Shown here piece by piece: positions 15,019-22,100 of a stretch of 22,912 nucleotides of DNA; position 1 is the stretch's first letter, and every line of letters begins with the position of its first letter. The translations under genes were made by a program, and so were the position numbers. This DNA comes from a virus. The stretch spans positions 1 through 22,912 of IMG/VR virus record IMGVR_UViG_3300006810_000420; one strand, 5' to 3'. The notes beneath the pieces were generated by a model, which was not told the origin of the DNA, did not search any database, and saw only the letters and a program-made list of their open reading frames with translations.

Positions 15019-15480
15019 ATGGCATATTCAGGTGTATATAAACCAACTCACCCACAGAAGTATAAGGGTAATCCAACTCGCATAATTTATCGTTCTCTAT
15101 GGGAACGAAAGTTTATGTACTTCTGTGATCATAATGATAGTATCATTGAGTGGGGCAGCGAGGAAGTAATCATTCCTTACAAGTGTCCTACTGATGGCAG
15201 GGTACACAGATACTATCCAGACTTTTATATTAAAGTAAAGGATAAGACTGGACGTTACCAAAAGTACATCATCGAAGTGAAACCAAAGAAACAAACACAA
15301 CCACCTAATGAGAAACCAAAACGTAAGACTGCCGCTTGGAAAAAAGAAGTCTTTACATTCATGAAGAACCGTGCCAAATGGGACGCTGCTCAAGACTTCT
15401 GTGAGGATAGGCAGATGAAATTTTTAATCCTTACCGAAGATCACCTAGGAGTAGGCACCCATGGCAAAAAGAAAAGCTAA
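15019..15480 (+). CDS. 4: gp4 head completion protein, 153 aa
   Basis: The sequence matches the T4 gp4 (gp50) head completion family in length (T4: 150 aa) and pattern: MAYSGVYKP, KYKGNPTRIIYRSLWERKF, IIEWGSEEVIIPY, YYPDFYIKVKD, IIEVKPKKQTQPP, TAAWKK and FLILTEDHLG. The PD (67-68) and ExK (86-88) residues, with a preceding Glu, fit a PD-(D/E)XK nuclease-like fold. In T4 the protein acts at the packaged capsid before tail joining. It is the first gene of the rightward operon behind the divergent late promoter. Its end overlaps the next gene by 20 bases. Confidence 0.92.
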   Translation: MAYSGVYKPTHPQKYKGNPTRIIYRSLWERKFMYFCDHNDSIIEWGSEEVIIPYKCPTDGRVHRYYPDFYIKVKDKTGRYQKYIIEVKPKKQTQPPNEKPKRKTAAWKKEVFTFMKNRAKWDAAQDFCEDRQMKFLILTEDHLGVGTHGKKKS

Positions 15481-16132
15481 AGGGTTCGGTGGAACCCAAA
15501 ACAAATACGAAACTATCTTCGAGAAAGTTAGCAAGGCATCAGAAGGAGAGAAGAAGTCTCTATCTTGGTACAAAATGCAGGTCAAGACCCTTGCTTCCAC
15601 ATATAAAACAGATCAAGACAAGTTAATTAGGAAGGAGAAGCGTGACAAATTTGATGACACGCAGGACGAAAACCTCCTTCGCAAGACAGTAAGAGATGGT
15701 CACTTATATTTCTTTGAGTATCAAGCAAAGTCGAAGTGGTTACCATACTACGATAAGTTTCCTTTAGTCTATGTCCTCAAAGACCTAGGCGATGAATTTT
15801 ATGGTGTCAATCTACATTACCTCAAGCCTAAAGCAAGAGTAAAAGTTGTGCAAAAATTAGAGCGTGGTCTCATTGATGTGCCTCGGGTAATCATACATAA
15901 ATATATAAAGAACCATTGTAAGAGTCTATTTTTAGACTTGGCAATCAGTGAGTGGGAGACATCTATCTTCTTACCTGTTGAAGACTTCGTTATCACAAAA
16001 GGATCTGGAAAGATTCCATACGACAGAGAGTTAGTGTGGGAAGAAATCGAATCCAAAGATCAAGATCGAGTCAAAGCACAACGAATCATCAAAGGATATG
16101 GTAAACAATCAGACAAGGAGATGGTGAAGTAA
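15461..16132 (+). CDS. Probable gp2-like DNA end protector, 223 aa
   Basis: The protein has a basic N-terminus (MAKRKAKGFGGTQNKYETIF), a central segment HLYFFEYQAKSKWLPYYDKF followed by PLVYVLKDL, then FYGVNLHYLKPKARVKVVQK and FLPVEDFV near the end. I associate the WLPYYDKFPLV...GVNLHYL pattern with proteins labelled DNA end protector (gp2) in T4-like phages. In T4, gene 2 also sits next to gene 4, and gp2 protects packaged DNA ends from RecBCD. The match is from memory, so the name is tentative. The gene overlaps gp4 by 20 bases and its stop overlaps the next start (TAATG). Confidence 0.6.
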   Translation: MAKRKAKGFGGTQNKYETIFEKVSKASEGEKKSLSWYKMQVKTLASTYKTDQDKLIRKEKRDKFDDTQDENLLRKTVRDGHLYFFEYQAKSKWLPYYDKFPLVYVLKDLGDEFYGVNLHYLKPKARVKVVQKLERGLIDVPRVIIHKYIKNHCKSLFLDLAISEWETSIFLPVEDFVITKGSGKIPYDRELVWEEIESKDQDRVKAQRIIKGYGKQSDKEMVK

Positions 16133-17142
16133 TGGTATATAGTGAAGCAGAAAAACAAAGCCACACTCCTCAACAGGAAGTAGATGCAGAAACTCAAGCG
16201 GCACGGGATAATAAAAGCGAGGAACAAAAAGCTGCCGACAAATTAACATATAATATCGGAGCAACATCTTTCGGCAAAACAAATACGAAAGATAGCAATG
16301 CGTTTAGGTATCCAAAGGCGGTGGATATAACAGAAAATAGTGACTATGTTGCTTTTGAATTCTACAAATACCAACCACCATTTAACCAGGACAGACGAGG
16401 CAATCAACAACAAGAATATAACATGTCAATAAGTGACGATGTTCTTGGAGAAAAGCTTGAAAGTATTTTAATGTATATGCCTGAAGATATTCAGTCAGAA
16501 TACGGTGCTAACTGGGGTGCTGTTGGATTTGGTTTGATTGCCAAAGAGATTATGGCTGGTGCTGTGGGACAATTTGATCTAGGAAGTTTTCTACAGAGTG
16601 CTGGTGGTGCAGTCCAAAGAAAACTAATTGATTCTATCGTAGAGAATGCAAACAAAGCATTGGGTACTAGCGTGACCACAAACCAAGCTTTAGGAGCAAC
16701 AGCAGGCAAGGTTGTCAACCCAAACGTGGAGATGATGTACGAAGCTCCAGAGATGAGAACGTTCTCATTGAGTTTCAAGATGTTTGCATCTAGTCCACAA
16801 GAATCCACGGAAATTAGAAAAATCTGCAATACATTTAAGAAAAATATGCTTCCAGAATTTGGTGGTCAGTTCATTAAAATTCCAAACATCGTGAAGGTCA
16901 CCTTCATGACTGGTAGTTCTGCCAACCAATGGGTGTCGCAGTTTAAACCATGTGCTATCAGCAACGTTACTATAAACTACACACCAGACGGATCATGGGC
17001 TACATATGGTTTAACTGGTAACACTAAAGAAGGATCCCAAGTTGCAATTGGTGCTCCAGTTGCTACCACTCTTACAATACAATTTAAAGAGTTGAAGATG
17101 TTGTTCCAAAATGATATTACAGTAGACGGAGCAAGTTACTGA
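16132..17142 (+). CDS. 48: gp48-like baseplate tail tube cap, 336 aa
   Basis: Recognisable parts are MRTFSLSFKMFASSPQESTE followed by IRKICNTFKKNMLPE, then FIKIPNIVKVTFM, and SQFKPCAISNVTINYTPDGS followed by WATY. This set of strands and helix is the tail-tube-like fold used by T4 gp48 (364 aa), which caps the baseplate centre and starts tube growth. The N-terminal 60 residues are charged and low complexity. A hydrophobic Gly/Ala stretch (about 125-165) is an insert. The gene is coupled at both ends: TAATG with the previous gene and TGATG with gp53. Position before gp53 agrees with the assignment. Confidence 0.8.
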   Translation: MVYSEAEKQSHTPQQEVDAETQAARDNKSEEQKAADKLTYNIGATSFGKTNTKDSNAFRYPKAVDITENSDYVAFEFYKYQPPFNQDRRGNQQQEYNMSISDDVLGEKLESILMYMPEDIQSEYGANWGAVGFGLIAKEIMAGAVGQFDLGSFLQSAGGAVQRKLIDSIVENANKALGTSVTTNQALGATAGKVVNPNVEMMYEAPEMRTFSLSFKMFASSPQESTEIRKICNTFKKNMLPEFGGQFIKIPNIVKVTFMTGSSANQWVSQFKPCAISNVTINYTPDGSWATYGLTGNTKEGSQVAIGAPVATTLTIQFKELKMLFQNDITVDGASY

Positions 17143-17822
17143 TGTATTTCAATCTAATTCCTAACATACAATACGACACAAAGCCCATTGATTATCCTTT
17201 CACTGGGTCAGATTTTGTAACTGCAAAGAACTTCTTCAGGAGATATCAAATCAATCCTGACATCTTTGGTTACTCTGTATACTACAAGAAATATTCTGTT
17301 GAGGATGGGGAAACCCCAGCGACTATTGCTAATGCGGCTTACGGCAGTTCATTCTATGACTGGGTTGTTGTTCTAACTAACAATCTCATCAACCCACTGT
17401 TTGAGTGGCCTAGATCTTCTAACGCCATCCAGAAATACTCCGAAAAGAAATACGATAACGCATATGCTCCACTGTATTACGAAACCGATGAGGTAAAAAC
17501 TAGTCAATATTTAATAGGTGATGCTACGAACAGGAGAGTGTACAATGTTGCTCTAGAATCTGGTATTAAAGTAGATGAAGATTTTTACAATACACCATTC
17601 ACATACTGGGATGGAACACAATCTATAACTGTTCCTGGTTCGTCAGTCTCCCATCCAGTGAGTGGTTACGAGCATGAGAATAGAGAAAATGATAGACGTA
17701 GAGAAATTTACTTGCTAAAAACTAATTATCTACAGCAGTTTGTACTTGAGTTTAAGAACTACAATAACTATAAGAAGTCGTCAGACTTCATCTCCAAGAG
17801 ACTAAAAAAGACAGGAGTCTGA
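17142..17822 (+). CDS. 53: gp53 baseplate wedge protein, 226 aa
   Basis: The order YYKKYSVEDGETPATIANAA then YGSSFYDWVVVLTNNLINP and LFEWPRSSNAIQKY matches T4 gp53 (196 aa), a wedge protein with a LysM-like segment that attaches wedges to the hub. It is the last gene of the rightward structural operon, overlapping gp48 by one base. Its stop codon lies in the loop of a hairpin shared with the end of gp32, which is transcribed towards it. Confidence 0.88.
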   Translation: MYFNLIPNIQYDTKPIDYPFTGSDFVTAKNFFRRYQINPDIFGYSVYYKKYSVEDGETPATIANAAYGSSFYDWVVVLTNNLINPLFEWPRSSNAIQKYSEKKYDNAYAPLYYETDEVKTSQYLIGDATNRRVYNVALESGIKVDEDFYNTPFTYWDGTQSITVPGSSVSHPVSGYEHENRENDRRREIYLLKTNYLQQFVLEFKNYNNYKKSSDFISKRLKKTGV

Positions 17823-17835
17823 CGACCCCTGTCTT
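17804..17835. terminator. Two-way terminator between gp53 and gp32
   Basis: AAGACAGGAGTC (17808-17819) pairs with GACCCCTGTCTT (17824-17835) with one mismatch around a 4-base loop. On the minus strand the hairpin is followed by six T, a good intrinsic terminator for gp32. On the plus strand the tail is TCTTCG, so it is weaker for gp53. The gp53 TGA lies at 17820-17822. Confidence 0.8.
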
Positions 17836-17842
17836 CGTGTGA

Positions 17843-18748
17843 TCATTCTTCAGCGAGTCGCTGGAAGTATGAGAGTGCATCATCGTCATCATCAGATGAT
17901 GCGGAAGGAGTGGAAGACATTGCTGTGATGTCGGGATCGTTGAACCCTCCAGCAGTGTTGTAAGGAACGGGGTCCTGTTCCTCTTCCTCTTGTGCCTGTG
18001 CTACAGGGCGAGGGGTCGAAAGACCAAGCACAGCATTCAGACGGTTCTCAATAGCATCATACTCTTTGAACTCTCCAGTGGCAGTGAAAGCCTCCAGACT
18101 GTATGCTTGCTTCCAGATTGCCTCCATCTCGTCATCATCAGGAGACAGTGCAGCAGGAGCAGTGAACTCGGACGCATCGTAGTTCCAGTAACCAGCGACG
18201 GTACGAATCTTCAGCTTGAAGTTAGCACCTTCCCAGAAATCAAATACATTTACAGGAGTTTCGTCTTGGAATTCAGGTTGCATGGCAGCGATGATCTTGT
18301 CATGGATCTTCTTGCCATACTTATAAAGGAAGACTTTTCCTTCATTTTCAGGGTGCTTGGGGTCACTCACAACGAGGATGTTGGAGTAGTATTCAAGCTT
18401 GCGCTTCTGCTTACGCGCAATTTCTTTGTCGCTCTCAACACCACTGTTCCACAGCTTGTTGTTGTGGGCACAGACAGGACACTGGTCGCCCTTGGTGGTG
18501 AGGCAGTTCTCGATCAACCAACCGCCAGGACCTTGGAAGGCGTGGCGATACAGTTTTGCCCAGGGGAGGGTCTCACCCTCGGGTGCGGGAAGGAAACGGA
18601 TGACTGCGTAACCGTTCCCAGAAGCGTCAAGTTCGGGCTTCCAGAGACGTTCGTCGGCACCACCTGAAGTAGTGCTGGACTTGGTGAGTTCCTTTTGGAG
18701 GAAGTCAAAGTTAGTCTGGGACTTGCGCTTAAGATCTGCAAAAGACAT
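17843..18748 (-). CDS. 32: gp32 single-stranded DNA-binding protein, 301 aa
   Basis: T4 gp32 (301 aa) has the same length. The N-terminus has a LAST-like basic motif (LKRKSQT, residues 6-12) for cooperative binding. The core carries the zinc ligands His69, Cys82, Cys90 and Cys93 in YRHAF...NCLTTKGDQCPVCAHN, matching T4 His64, Cys77, Cys87 and Cys90 in order. The C-terminal 60 residues are acidic (EEEEQD, DDDDDALSYFQ), as in T4, where this tail binds replication partners. It coats single-stranded DNA in replication and recombination. A strong promoter (18802-18830) lies about 50 bases upstream. There is no clear Shine-Dalgarno sequence; an unstructured A/C-rich leader precedes the ATG. Confidence 0.96.
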   Translation of the reverse strand: MSFADLKRKSQTNFDFLQKELTKSSTTSGGADERLWKPELDASGNGYAVIRFLPAPEGETLPWAKLYRHAFQGPGGWLIENCLTTKGDQCPVCAHNNKLWNSGVESDKEIARKQKRKLEYYSNILVVSDPKHPENEGKVFLYKYGKKIHDKIIAAMQPEFQDETPVNVFDFWEGANFKLKIRTVAGYWNYDASEFTAPAALSPDDDEMEAIWKQAYSLEAFTATGEFKEYDAIENRLNAVLGLSTPRPVAQAQEEEEQDPVPYNTAGGFNDPDITAMSSTPSASSDDDDDALSYFQRLAEE

Positions 18749-18795
18749 AGGATTGTTCGGATAGTTTGGATGTGGTTTGTGTGACCCCGCGTCAC
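18749..18795 (-). promoter_or_regulatory. gp32 mRNA leader: 5' hairpin plus unstructured A/C tract
   Basis: Expected transcription start is near 18795. The first 15 bases fold as GTGAC-GCGGG-GTCAC, followed by about 33 bases rich in A and C with almost no G. T4 gp32 represses its own translation by binding a structured leader followed by an unstructured tract; the layout is similar here, but binding is not shown. Confidence 0.4.
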
Positions 18796-18801
18796 CAACG
18801 T

Positions 18802-18830
18802 ATTATAACACAGGCAGAAGGAGGGGTCAA
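18802..18830 (-). promoter_or_regulatory. Sigma70-type promoter of gp32
   Basis: TTGACC (18830-18825), 17 bases and TATAAT (18807-18802) on the minus strand match consensus except for one -35 base. The -35 box begins in the last codons of the DUF1825 gene and lies in the loop of the hairpin at 18812-18843. Confidence 0.85.
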
Positions 18831-18843
18831 GACCCTTCTGCCT
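18812..18843 (-). terminator. Hairpin at the end of the DUF1825 gene, attenuator or terminator
   Basis: AGGCAGAAGG (18812-18821) and CCTTCTGCCT (18834-18843) form a perfect 10-bp stem with a 12-base loop. The DUF1825 stop codon is at the loop edge. No T-run follows, so this may be a weak terminator or an mRNA 3' end stabiliser. It encloses the gp32 -35 box. Confidence 0.5.
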
Positions 18844-19168
18844 CTAGGTGACGCTTCATCATCTGGACCTTGCTGATCAACTCATCAAAGATCACTGAAG
18901 CGTCTTCATTCTCGGCGGCACCATACATCATAGCAGCTTGCTTGATGCTGTCTGCCATCTCTTGTGCTTCTTCATCATCACTTAACTTAAGACGGAAGTA
19001 GAATACTTTCTGCTTCTCAATCATTTCTTCAAGAACATTGAAGTAATTCATTTGCTTTTCAGGAGACAGTGCAGGGAATGCCACCATTGATTTCATGCAA
19101 TACTCTTGCATTTTTGCAAGTTCTTGTAGGTCTCCCTGGACCATCTCGGATCTGAAGAAGTCACTCAT
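18827..19168 (-). CDS. DUF1825 family protein, 113 aa
   Basis: The start MSDFFRSEMVQGDLQELAKM and the helical pattern KQMNYFNVLEEMIEKQKVFY followed by FRLKLSDDEEAQEMAD resemble the DUF1825 family, found in cyanobacteria and their phages. The function is unknown; the protein is small, soluble and helical. It overlaps gp33 by 4 bases (ATGA) and lies between gp33 and gp32, so it is probably expressed with replication and late-switch genes. Compared with the cellular family it has an acidic helical C-terminal extension (ENEDASVIFDELISKVQMMK). Confidence 0.75.
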   Translation of the reverse strand: MSDFFRSEMVQGDLQELAKMQEYCMKSMVAFPALSPEKQMNYFNVLEEMIEKQKVFYFRLKLSDDEEAQEMADSIKQAAMMYGAAENEDASVIFDELISKVQMMKRHLEAEGS

Positions 19169-19383
19169 ACCAACATCAGTTTAGCTCTACTTGTTTTCTT
19201 AATGTAATTAAGTTTCTGTGCGTCGTACTTAAGTTTTTCTTTTAGAGGTTTGCTAATCAGTTTAGATACTGATTCGATCTCAATCTCATGTGTTTCACAG
19301 TAGTGAACAATCGCATCGATATAGTTCATCGAATTTTCGTATGCAATTTTCTCAACGTCCTGCGAAAATTTCGCAGTGGTCAT
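19165..19383 (-). CDS. 33: gp33 late transcription accessory protein, 72 aa
   Basis: The core MNYIDAIVHYCETHEIEIES, SKLISKPLKEKLKYDA and LNYIKK parallels T4 gp33 (MSYLEATTAFLEENSI, then a phenylalanine/lysine helix). T4 gp33 bridges RNA polymerase, the gp55 sigma factor and the gp45 sliding clamp to activate late promoters. I chose ATG 19383-19381 because GGAGGA lies about seven bases upstream; a longer in-frame start at 19410 would overlap the exonuclease gene. T4 gp33 is 112 aa, so this is the short cyanophage form. It explains the CTAAATAA/TATAAATA boxes found elsewhere in the window. Confidence 0.85.
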   Translation of the reverse strand: MTTAKFSQDVEKIAYENSMNYIDAIVHYCETHEIEIESVSKLISKPLKEKLKYDAQKLNYIKKTSRAKLMLV

Positions 19384-19387
19384 AAAT

Positions 19388-20080
19388 TTATCCTCCAGTT
19401 TTTCTAGCATGTTTCTCTTGATACTCCTTGATGTATGCTTGCAATGACAAAAGGTATTCCTTTTTAGGTGGCATAACTTTTACTTGAGTGTCACCATTTT
19501 CACAAGCAACAATCGTAACAAGTTTCTTTACAGACAATCCATATACTTCCTGTAGCATACATGCGTAGCCACATTCTTGCACATAATAGTCGTAAAGATA
19601 TTGCTCCTTCTTTGGTGCTTCTGCTGTCTTAAAGTCAATGATGGCTAGTTCTCCCTCATACTCTGCAATGCAGTCCACTCGTCCTGCAATTTGTAAAACA
19701 TCAGAGTATAGTGCCGCCTCTTGTAGGTATACCCTATTTATACGATCAAGAATTTCACGAGATGAATGGAACATTGTCCAAGGCAAGGGCATGTCCTTGT
19801 ACTTTTCCGTATCAAGTTCATTGTTAAAGTAATCTTCAACAAGTTTGTGGTAGCGTGTGCCTCTACCAGCAGCACGGTTAGACTTTGCTTGTGCTTTCTC
19901 TTTACCTATCCGCGCCCTCCACCTGGCAAGCCCTGCTTGCTTGGCGGAGTTGTTGCCGATCACAGTGGTGATTGACGGATACTTGCCACCAGTAGGGGTG
20001 ACATAATATCTTTTACCATCAATGGTTACTGTTTCCATTTCAACTGGTGTCAATTCACCAACATGATCAAACTGTTTCAT
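19388..20080 (-). CDS. RecB-like PD-(D/E)XK exonuclease, 230 aa
   Basis: Motifs in order are SITTVIG (36-42), GTRYHKLVEDYF (74-85) with His78, EAALYSDVLQIAGRVDCI (121-138) with Asp136, IIDFKT (147-152) giving the D-x-K catalytic pair, and QECGYACMLQEVYGL (168-182). This is the layout of RecB/Cas4-type PD-(D/E)XK nucleases, a common cyanophage protein. A role in recombination or host DNA degradation is likely, but the substrate cannot be told. The gene overlaps phoH by 4 bases (ATGA), and its end carries the Shine-Dalgarno sequence of gp33. Confidence 0.82.
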   Translation of the reverse strand: MKQFDHVGELTPVEMETVTIDGKRYYVTPTGGKYPSITTVIGNNSAKQAGLARWRARIGKEKAQAKSNRAAGRGTRYHKLVEDYFNNELDTEKYKDMPLPWTMFHSSREILDRINRVYLQEAALYSDVLQIAGRVDCIAEYEGELAIIDFKTAEAPKKEQYLYDYYVQECGYACMLQEVYGLSVKKLVTIVACENGDTQVKVMPPKKEYLLSLQAYIKEYQEKHARKTGG

Positions 20081-20829
20081 AATCCAAGATTCATCTTACT
20101 AATCAGGTAGGACTTAACAAGTCCAGAACGAACGATATCTTCAATACCATACTCAACCATCGAGAACTCTTTCATGTTCTCAAGGATCTTTTGGAAGTCA
20201 AGGATACCAGTGCGCTCTTGTGCTTTCTGTAGGTCAGACTGACGAGCATCACCACAGAACATGATCTTGGTGTCTTGACCACAGCGAGTCATGATTGAAT
20301 CAAGCTCGTGGAAGTTCAGGTTCTGACACTCATCAATGATAACGATAGAGTTATCAAGTGTAGTACCACGGAGGAATGAGGTAGACCAGAATGATACGGT
20401 TTCCTGTGCCTTCAGATTTTCATAGAGCATCTCGAAGGATGCATCATCAGGCATCTCGAACATGTATTTTACCATGTTCTTGTAAGGAATCTGATAGAGA
20501 GATGCTTTGTCTTCATGTGTACCAGGAAGGAATCCAATCTCTCTTGTCGCTACAAGTGAACGAACGATGTAGACTTTATCGTAAGGAGAGTCTTCATCAA
20601 GAACATCGCGGAGTGCAAGGTACAAAGCAACAAACGTTTTACCTGTACCTGCAGCACCATAAGCGAAAATGTTTTGACCCTTACCATACTCCTCGAACAT
20701 AACACGTTGGTTATCTGTAAGAGGTTCTACTGGAAGTAGATAGGATGAATTGATAGGCTTCTTTCTTTTCATCTGCTTCACGGACATGCCGTTGATATCA
20801 GGTTGATTACGCTTTCTTGCTCTTGGCAT
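20077..20829 (-). CDS. phoH: PhoH-like P-loop ATPase, 250 aa
   Basis: Walker A is GAAGTGKT (58-65) and Walker B is IVIIDECQN (162-170), with VRSLVATREIGFLPG (89-103), a PhoH family signature, and MFCGDARQSDL (190-200) as sensor. PhoH is an ATPase related to the N-terminal part of superfamily 1 helicases and is widespread in cyanophages, although its role in infection is unclear. The N-terminus is very basic (residues 1-26). The gene is translationally coupled to the exonuclease downstream and follows the small 20833-21072 gene by three bases. Confidence 0.95.
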   Translation of the reverse strand: MPRARKRNQPDINGMSVKQMKRKKPINSSYLLPVEPLTDNQRVMFEEYGKGQNIFAYGAAGTGKTFVALYLALRDVLDEDSPYDKVYIVRSLVATREIGFLPGTHEDKASLYQIPYKNMVKYMFEMPDDASFEMLYENLKAQETVSFWSTSFLRGTTLDNSIVIIDECQNLNFHELDSIMTRCGQDTKIMFCGDARQSDLQKAQERTGILDFQKILENMKEFSMVEYGIEDIVRSGLVKSYLISKMNLGL

Positions 20830-20832
20830 AGT

Positions 20833-21072
20833 TTACCACTCGATAGTTGAACCAGGGACTTTAGATGCACGGGACATGATATCAGACCACCCTGGATGGG
20901 TCTTACTCATTTTGTTTTTCCAGTGCCCGACTTCTCCGACACCAGCGACACCAGCGGACCAATCTTTATCCCATTCGGGATTATCTTTTTTCCACTGTTC
21001 GTATTCTACCATAGACATGTAGAGTTCTTTCGTCTCTCCAGTCTCTTTATGTTTAACAGGATATGTAGGCAT
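20833..21072 (-). CDS. Small hypothetical protein, possibly degenerate FmdB-like, 79 aa
   Basis: The start MPTYPVKHKETGETKELYMS and then MVEYEQWKKDNPEW has the rhythm of FmdB zinc-ribbon proteins (MPTY..., SM..., final Cys knuckle), but all cysteines are missing. The C-terminal half (WSAGVAGVGEVGHWKNKMSK, then PGWSDIMSRASKVPGSTIEW) resembles a small protein I recall from cyanophages between thyX and phoH. I chose the ATG at 21072-21070, which overlaps the in-frame thyX stop as TAATG; an upstream GTG (21081) would add three residues. Function unknown; the FmdB relation is weak inference. Confidence 0.65.
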   Translation of the reverse strand: MPTYPVKHKETGETKELYMSMVEYEQWKKDNPEWDKDWSAGVAGVGEVGHWKNKMSKTHPGWSDIMSRASKVPGSTIEW

Positions 21073-21709
21073 TAAGTCCACTCCAATGCTTCTGATACAG
21101 TAGGGAATTGCTCGACAAAGATATCTTTACAAGCGTTAGCGATGTCCATGTGTTCCTTCTGGGTTCCTTGGCAGAACGCAGGGAAATATAATGGATCCAA
21201 GAGCGACACGAGCCGCTCATGTATAGTTTGGTTGGTACTGCCAAAGGTAGTACAAAACGAGCACACTCTTTTGCAATATTTGCATCGAGCATGTCTTTAT
21301 ATAGCTTCATTCCTGCTTCAAAGTGCTTTTGCATTTTGATCTGGAACTCCTGCCGTGTGAAAGGATCGATGTCATCAATAGAGTTCTGTCGATTCTTTGT
21401 GTCTTGACGACGCAGATCAGGTAGAGGAATTTCGTCTGCCAACATAGAACTGTCAGCATACCGCTGCGAAAACTCTTGATATGTAAAAGAACGGTGACGC
21501 AGTATTTGAGCTGCCAGTCCCCTGGTAGTCTCAATCTCAAGGGTCATGAATGCCTGCTCAAATACAGACCAGTGTTGATGCTTGACACAATACTTAAGGA
21601 GTCCCGCTACCTTCGGGTTCTCCTGATTGTTCGGGTTGATGACTCTCGCTACGTACCCCATCGTCTTCTCCGCCTCTGGGGTCACTGAAATCAGTCTTAC
21701 GTTCGACAT
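21072..21709 (-). CDS. thyX: Flavin-dependent thymidylate synthase ThyX, broken by one-base frameshift
   Basis: ThyX makes dTMP from dUMP with FAD, NADPH and methylene-tetrahydrofolate, supplying DNA precursors. The signature RHRSFTYQEFSQR (71-83, RHR-x7-S) is intact, as are CRSWIHYISLRS near residues 168-179. Translation then leaves the family pattern after Ala180. The expected end (GTQKEHMDIANACKDIFVEQ then FPTVSEALEWT) continues in the -1 frame from 21167 to a TAA at 21072. Inserting one base near 21167-21170 restores a normal 212-residue protein. Without it the frame runs to 21053 with an unrelated C-terminus. This is a sequencing/assembly error or a recent inactivation. Start MSNVRL at 21709; an ATG two codons earlier (21715) is also possible. 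Confidence 0.88.
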
Positions 21710-21854
21710 AACCAAAACCTTTTCTTTTATTTGTTTGTTTGATGAGTGCTTCTTTCAGCAACTCGTCCGCATATGCACCGACAAGATTATCAAGTCCTTT
21801 GCCATTGCGAACGGCACTCTTAATTGCTTTCTTAAGAATACGTGATCGTTTCAT
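21594..21854 (-). CDS. Small basic hypothetical protein, 86 aa, overlapping thyX
   Basis: The first 55 residues (starting MKRSRILKKAIKSAVRNGKG and containing YADELLKEALIKQT) form a credible small basic helical protein. The last 30 (SDPRGGEDDGVRSESHQPEQ then SGEPEGSGTP) come from reading thyX in another frame and look unlike a real domain. A 116-base overlap is unusual in this compact genome, so the true stop may have been lost. Only one ATG is available (21854). It has no Shine-Dalgarno sequence, and the -10 box of a promoter lies just seven bases upstream, so the mRNA may be leaderless. No family recognised. Confidence 0.55.
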   Translation of the reverse strand: MKRSRILKKAIKSAVRNGKGLDNLVGAYADELLKEALIKQTNKRKGFGYVERKTDFSDPRGGEDDGVRSESHQPEQSGEPEGSGTP

Positions 21855-21860
21855 GTGTGT

Positions 21861-21889
21861 ATTATAACATAGTTTTGTCAATCTGTATA
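21861..21889 (-). promoter_or_regulatory. Candidate extended -10 sigma70 promoter
   Basis: TATAAT (21866-21861) is preceded by TGT (extended -10) and, 17 bases upstream, by TATACA (21889-21884). Transcription would begin close to 21854, at the ATG itself. It probably serves the 21594-21854 gene and thyX. Confidence 0.6.
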
Positions 21890-22045
21890 CCCATCGTCAT
21901 CATCGGTACTATGATAATGAGCTGGGTCATCAAAGTTTTCACCTTTGTGTAGGTAAGAGTCTGTGTCGGAATAGATCTCGGATTCTAATGAGTTTAGAAG
22001 AGACTTAAGATTCTTGTAGATTAATTTGAGCTTATCTTTATCCAT
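21878..22045 (-). CDS. Small acidic hypothetical protein, 55 aa
   Basis: The protein starts MDKDKLKLIYKNLKSLLNSL, a short helix, and ends in a very acidic tail with HSTDDDDGYTD. I chose ATG 22045-22043 because GGGAGG lies six bases upstream; the longer frame from 22075 has no such site. I recall similar tiny proteins in cyanophages but know no function. The gene follows a terminator/promoter unit at 22066-22100. Confidence 0.7.
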   Translation of the reverse strand: MDKDKLKLIYKNLKSLLNSLESEIYSDTDSYLHKGENFDDPAHYHSTDDDDGYTD

Positions 22046-22065
22046 GGTATCCTCCCTTTCATTAT

Positions 22066-22094
22066 ATATTAGCATAAAAAAAGAGGGGTATCAA
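22066..22094 (-). promoter_or_regulatory. Candidate sigma70 promoter with -35 in a terminator loop
   Basis: TTGATA (22094-22089), 17 bases and TAATAT (22071-22066), with TGC just before the -10, make an extended -10 promoter on the minus strand. TATAAT also occurs at 22066-22061 but has no -35 at normal distance. The -35 lies in the loop and stem end of the adjacent terminator. Confidence 0.5.
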
Positions 22095-22100
22095 CCCCTC
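22076..22100 (-). terminator. Intrinsic terminator after the 22091-22258 gene
   Basis: On the minus strand GAGGGGT (22100-22094) pairs with ACCCCTC (22089-22083) around a 4-base loop and is followed by seven T (22082-22076). The stop codon of the upstream gene lies in the loop. Confidence 0.9.

Noticed and set aside
21861-21881. TTGACA followed by TATAAT on the minus strand
   Set aside because: The spacing is only 9 bases, too short for a sigma70 promoter; the TATACA box at 17 bases is the better partner.
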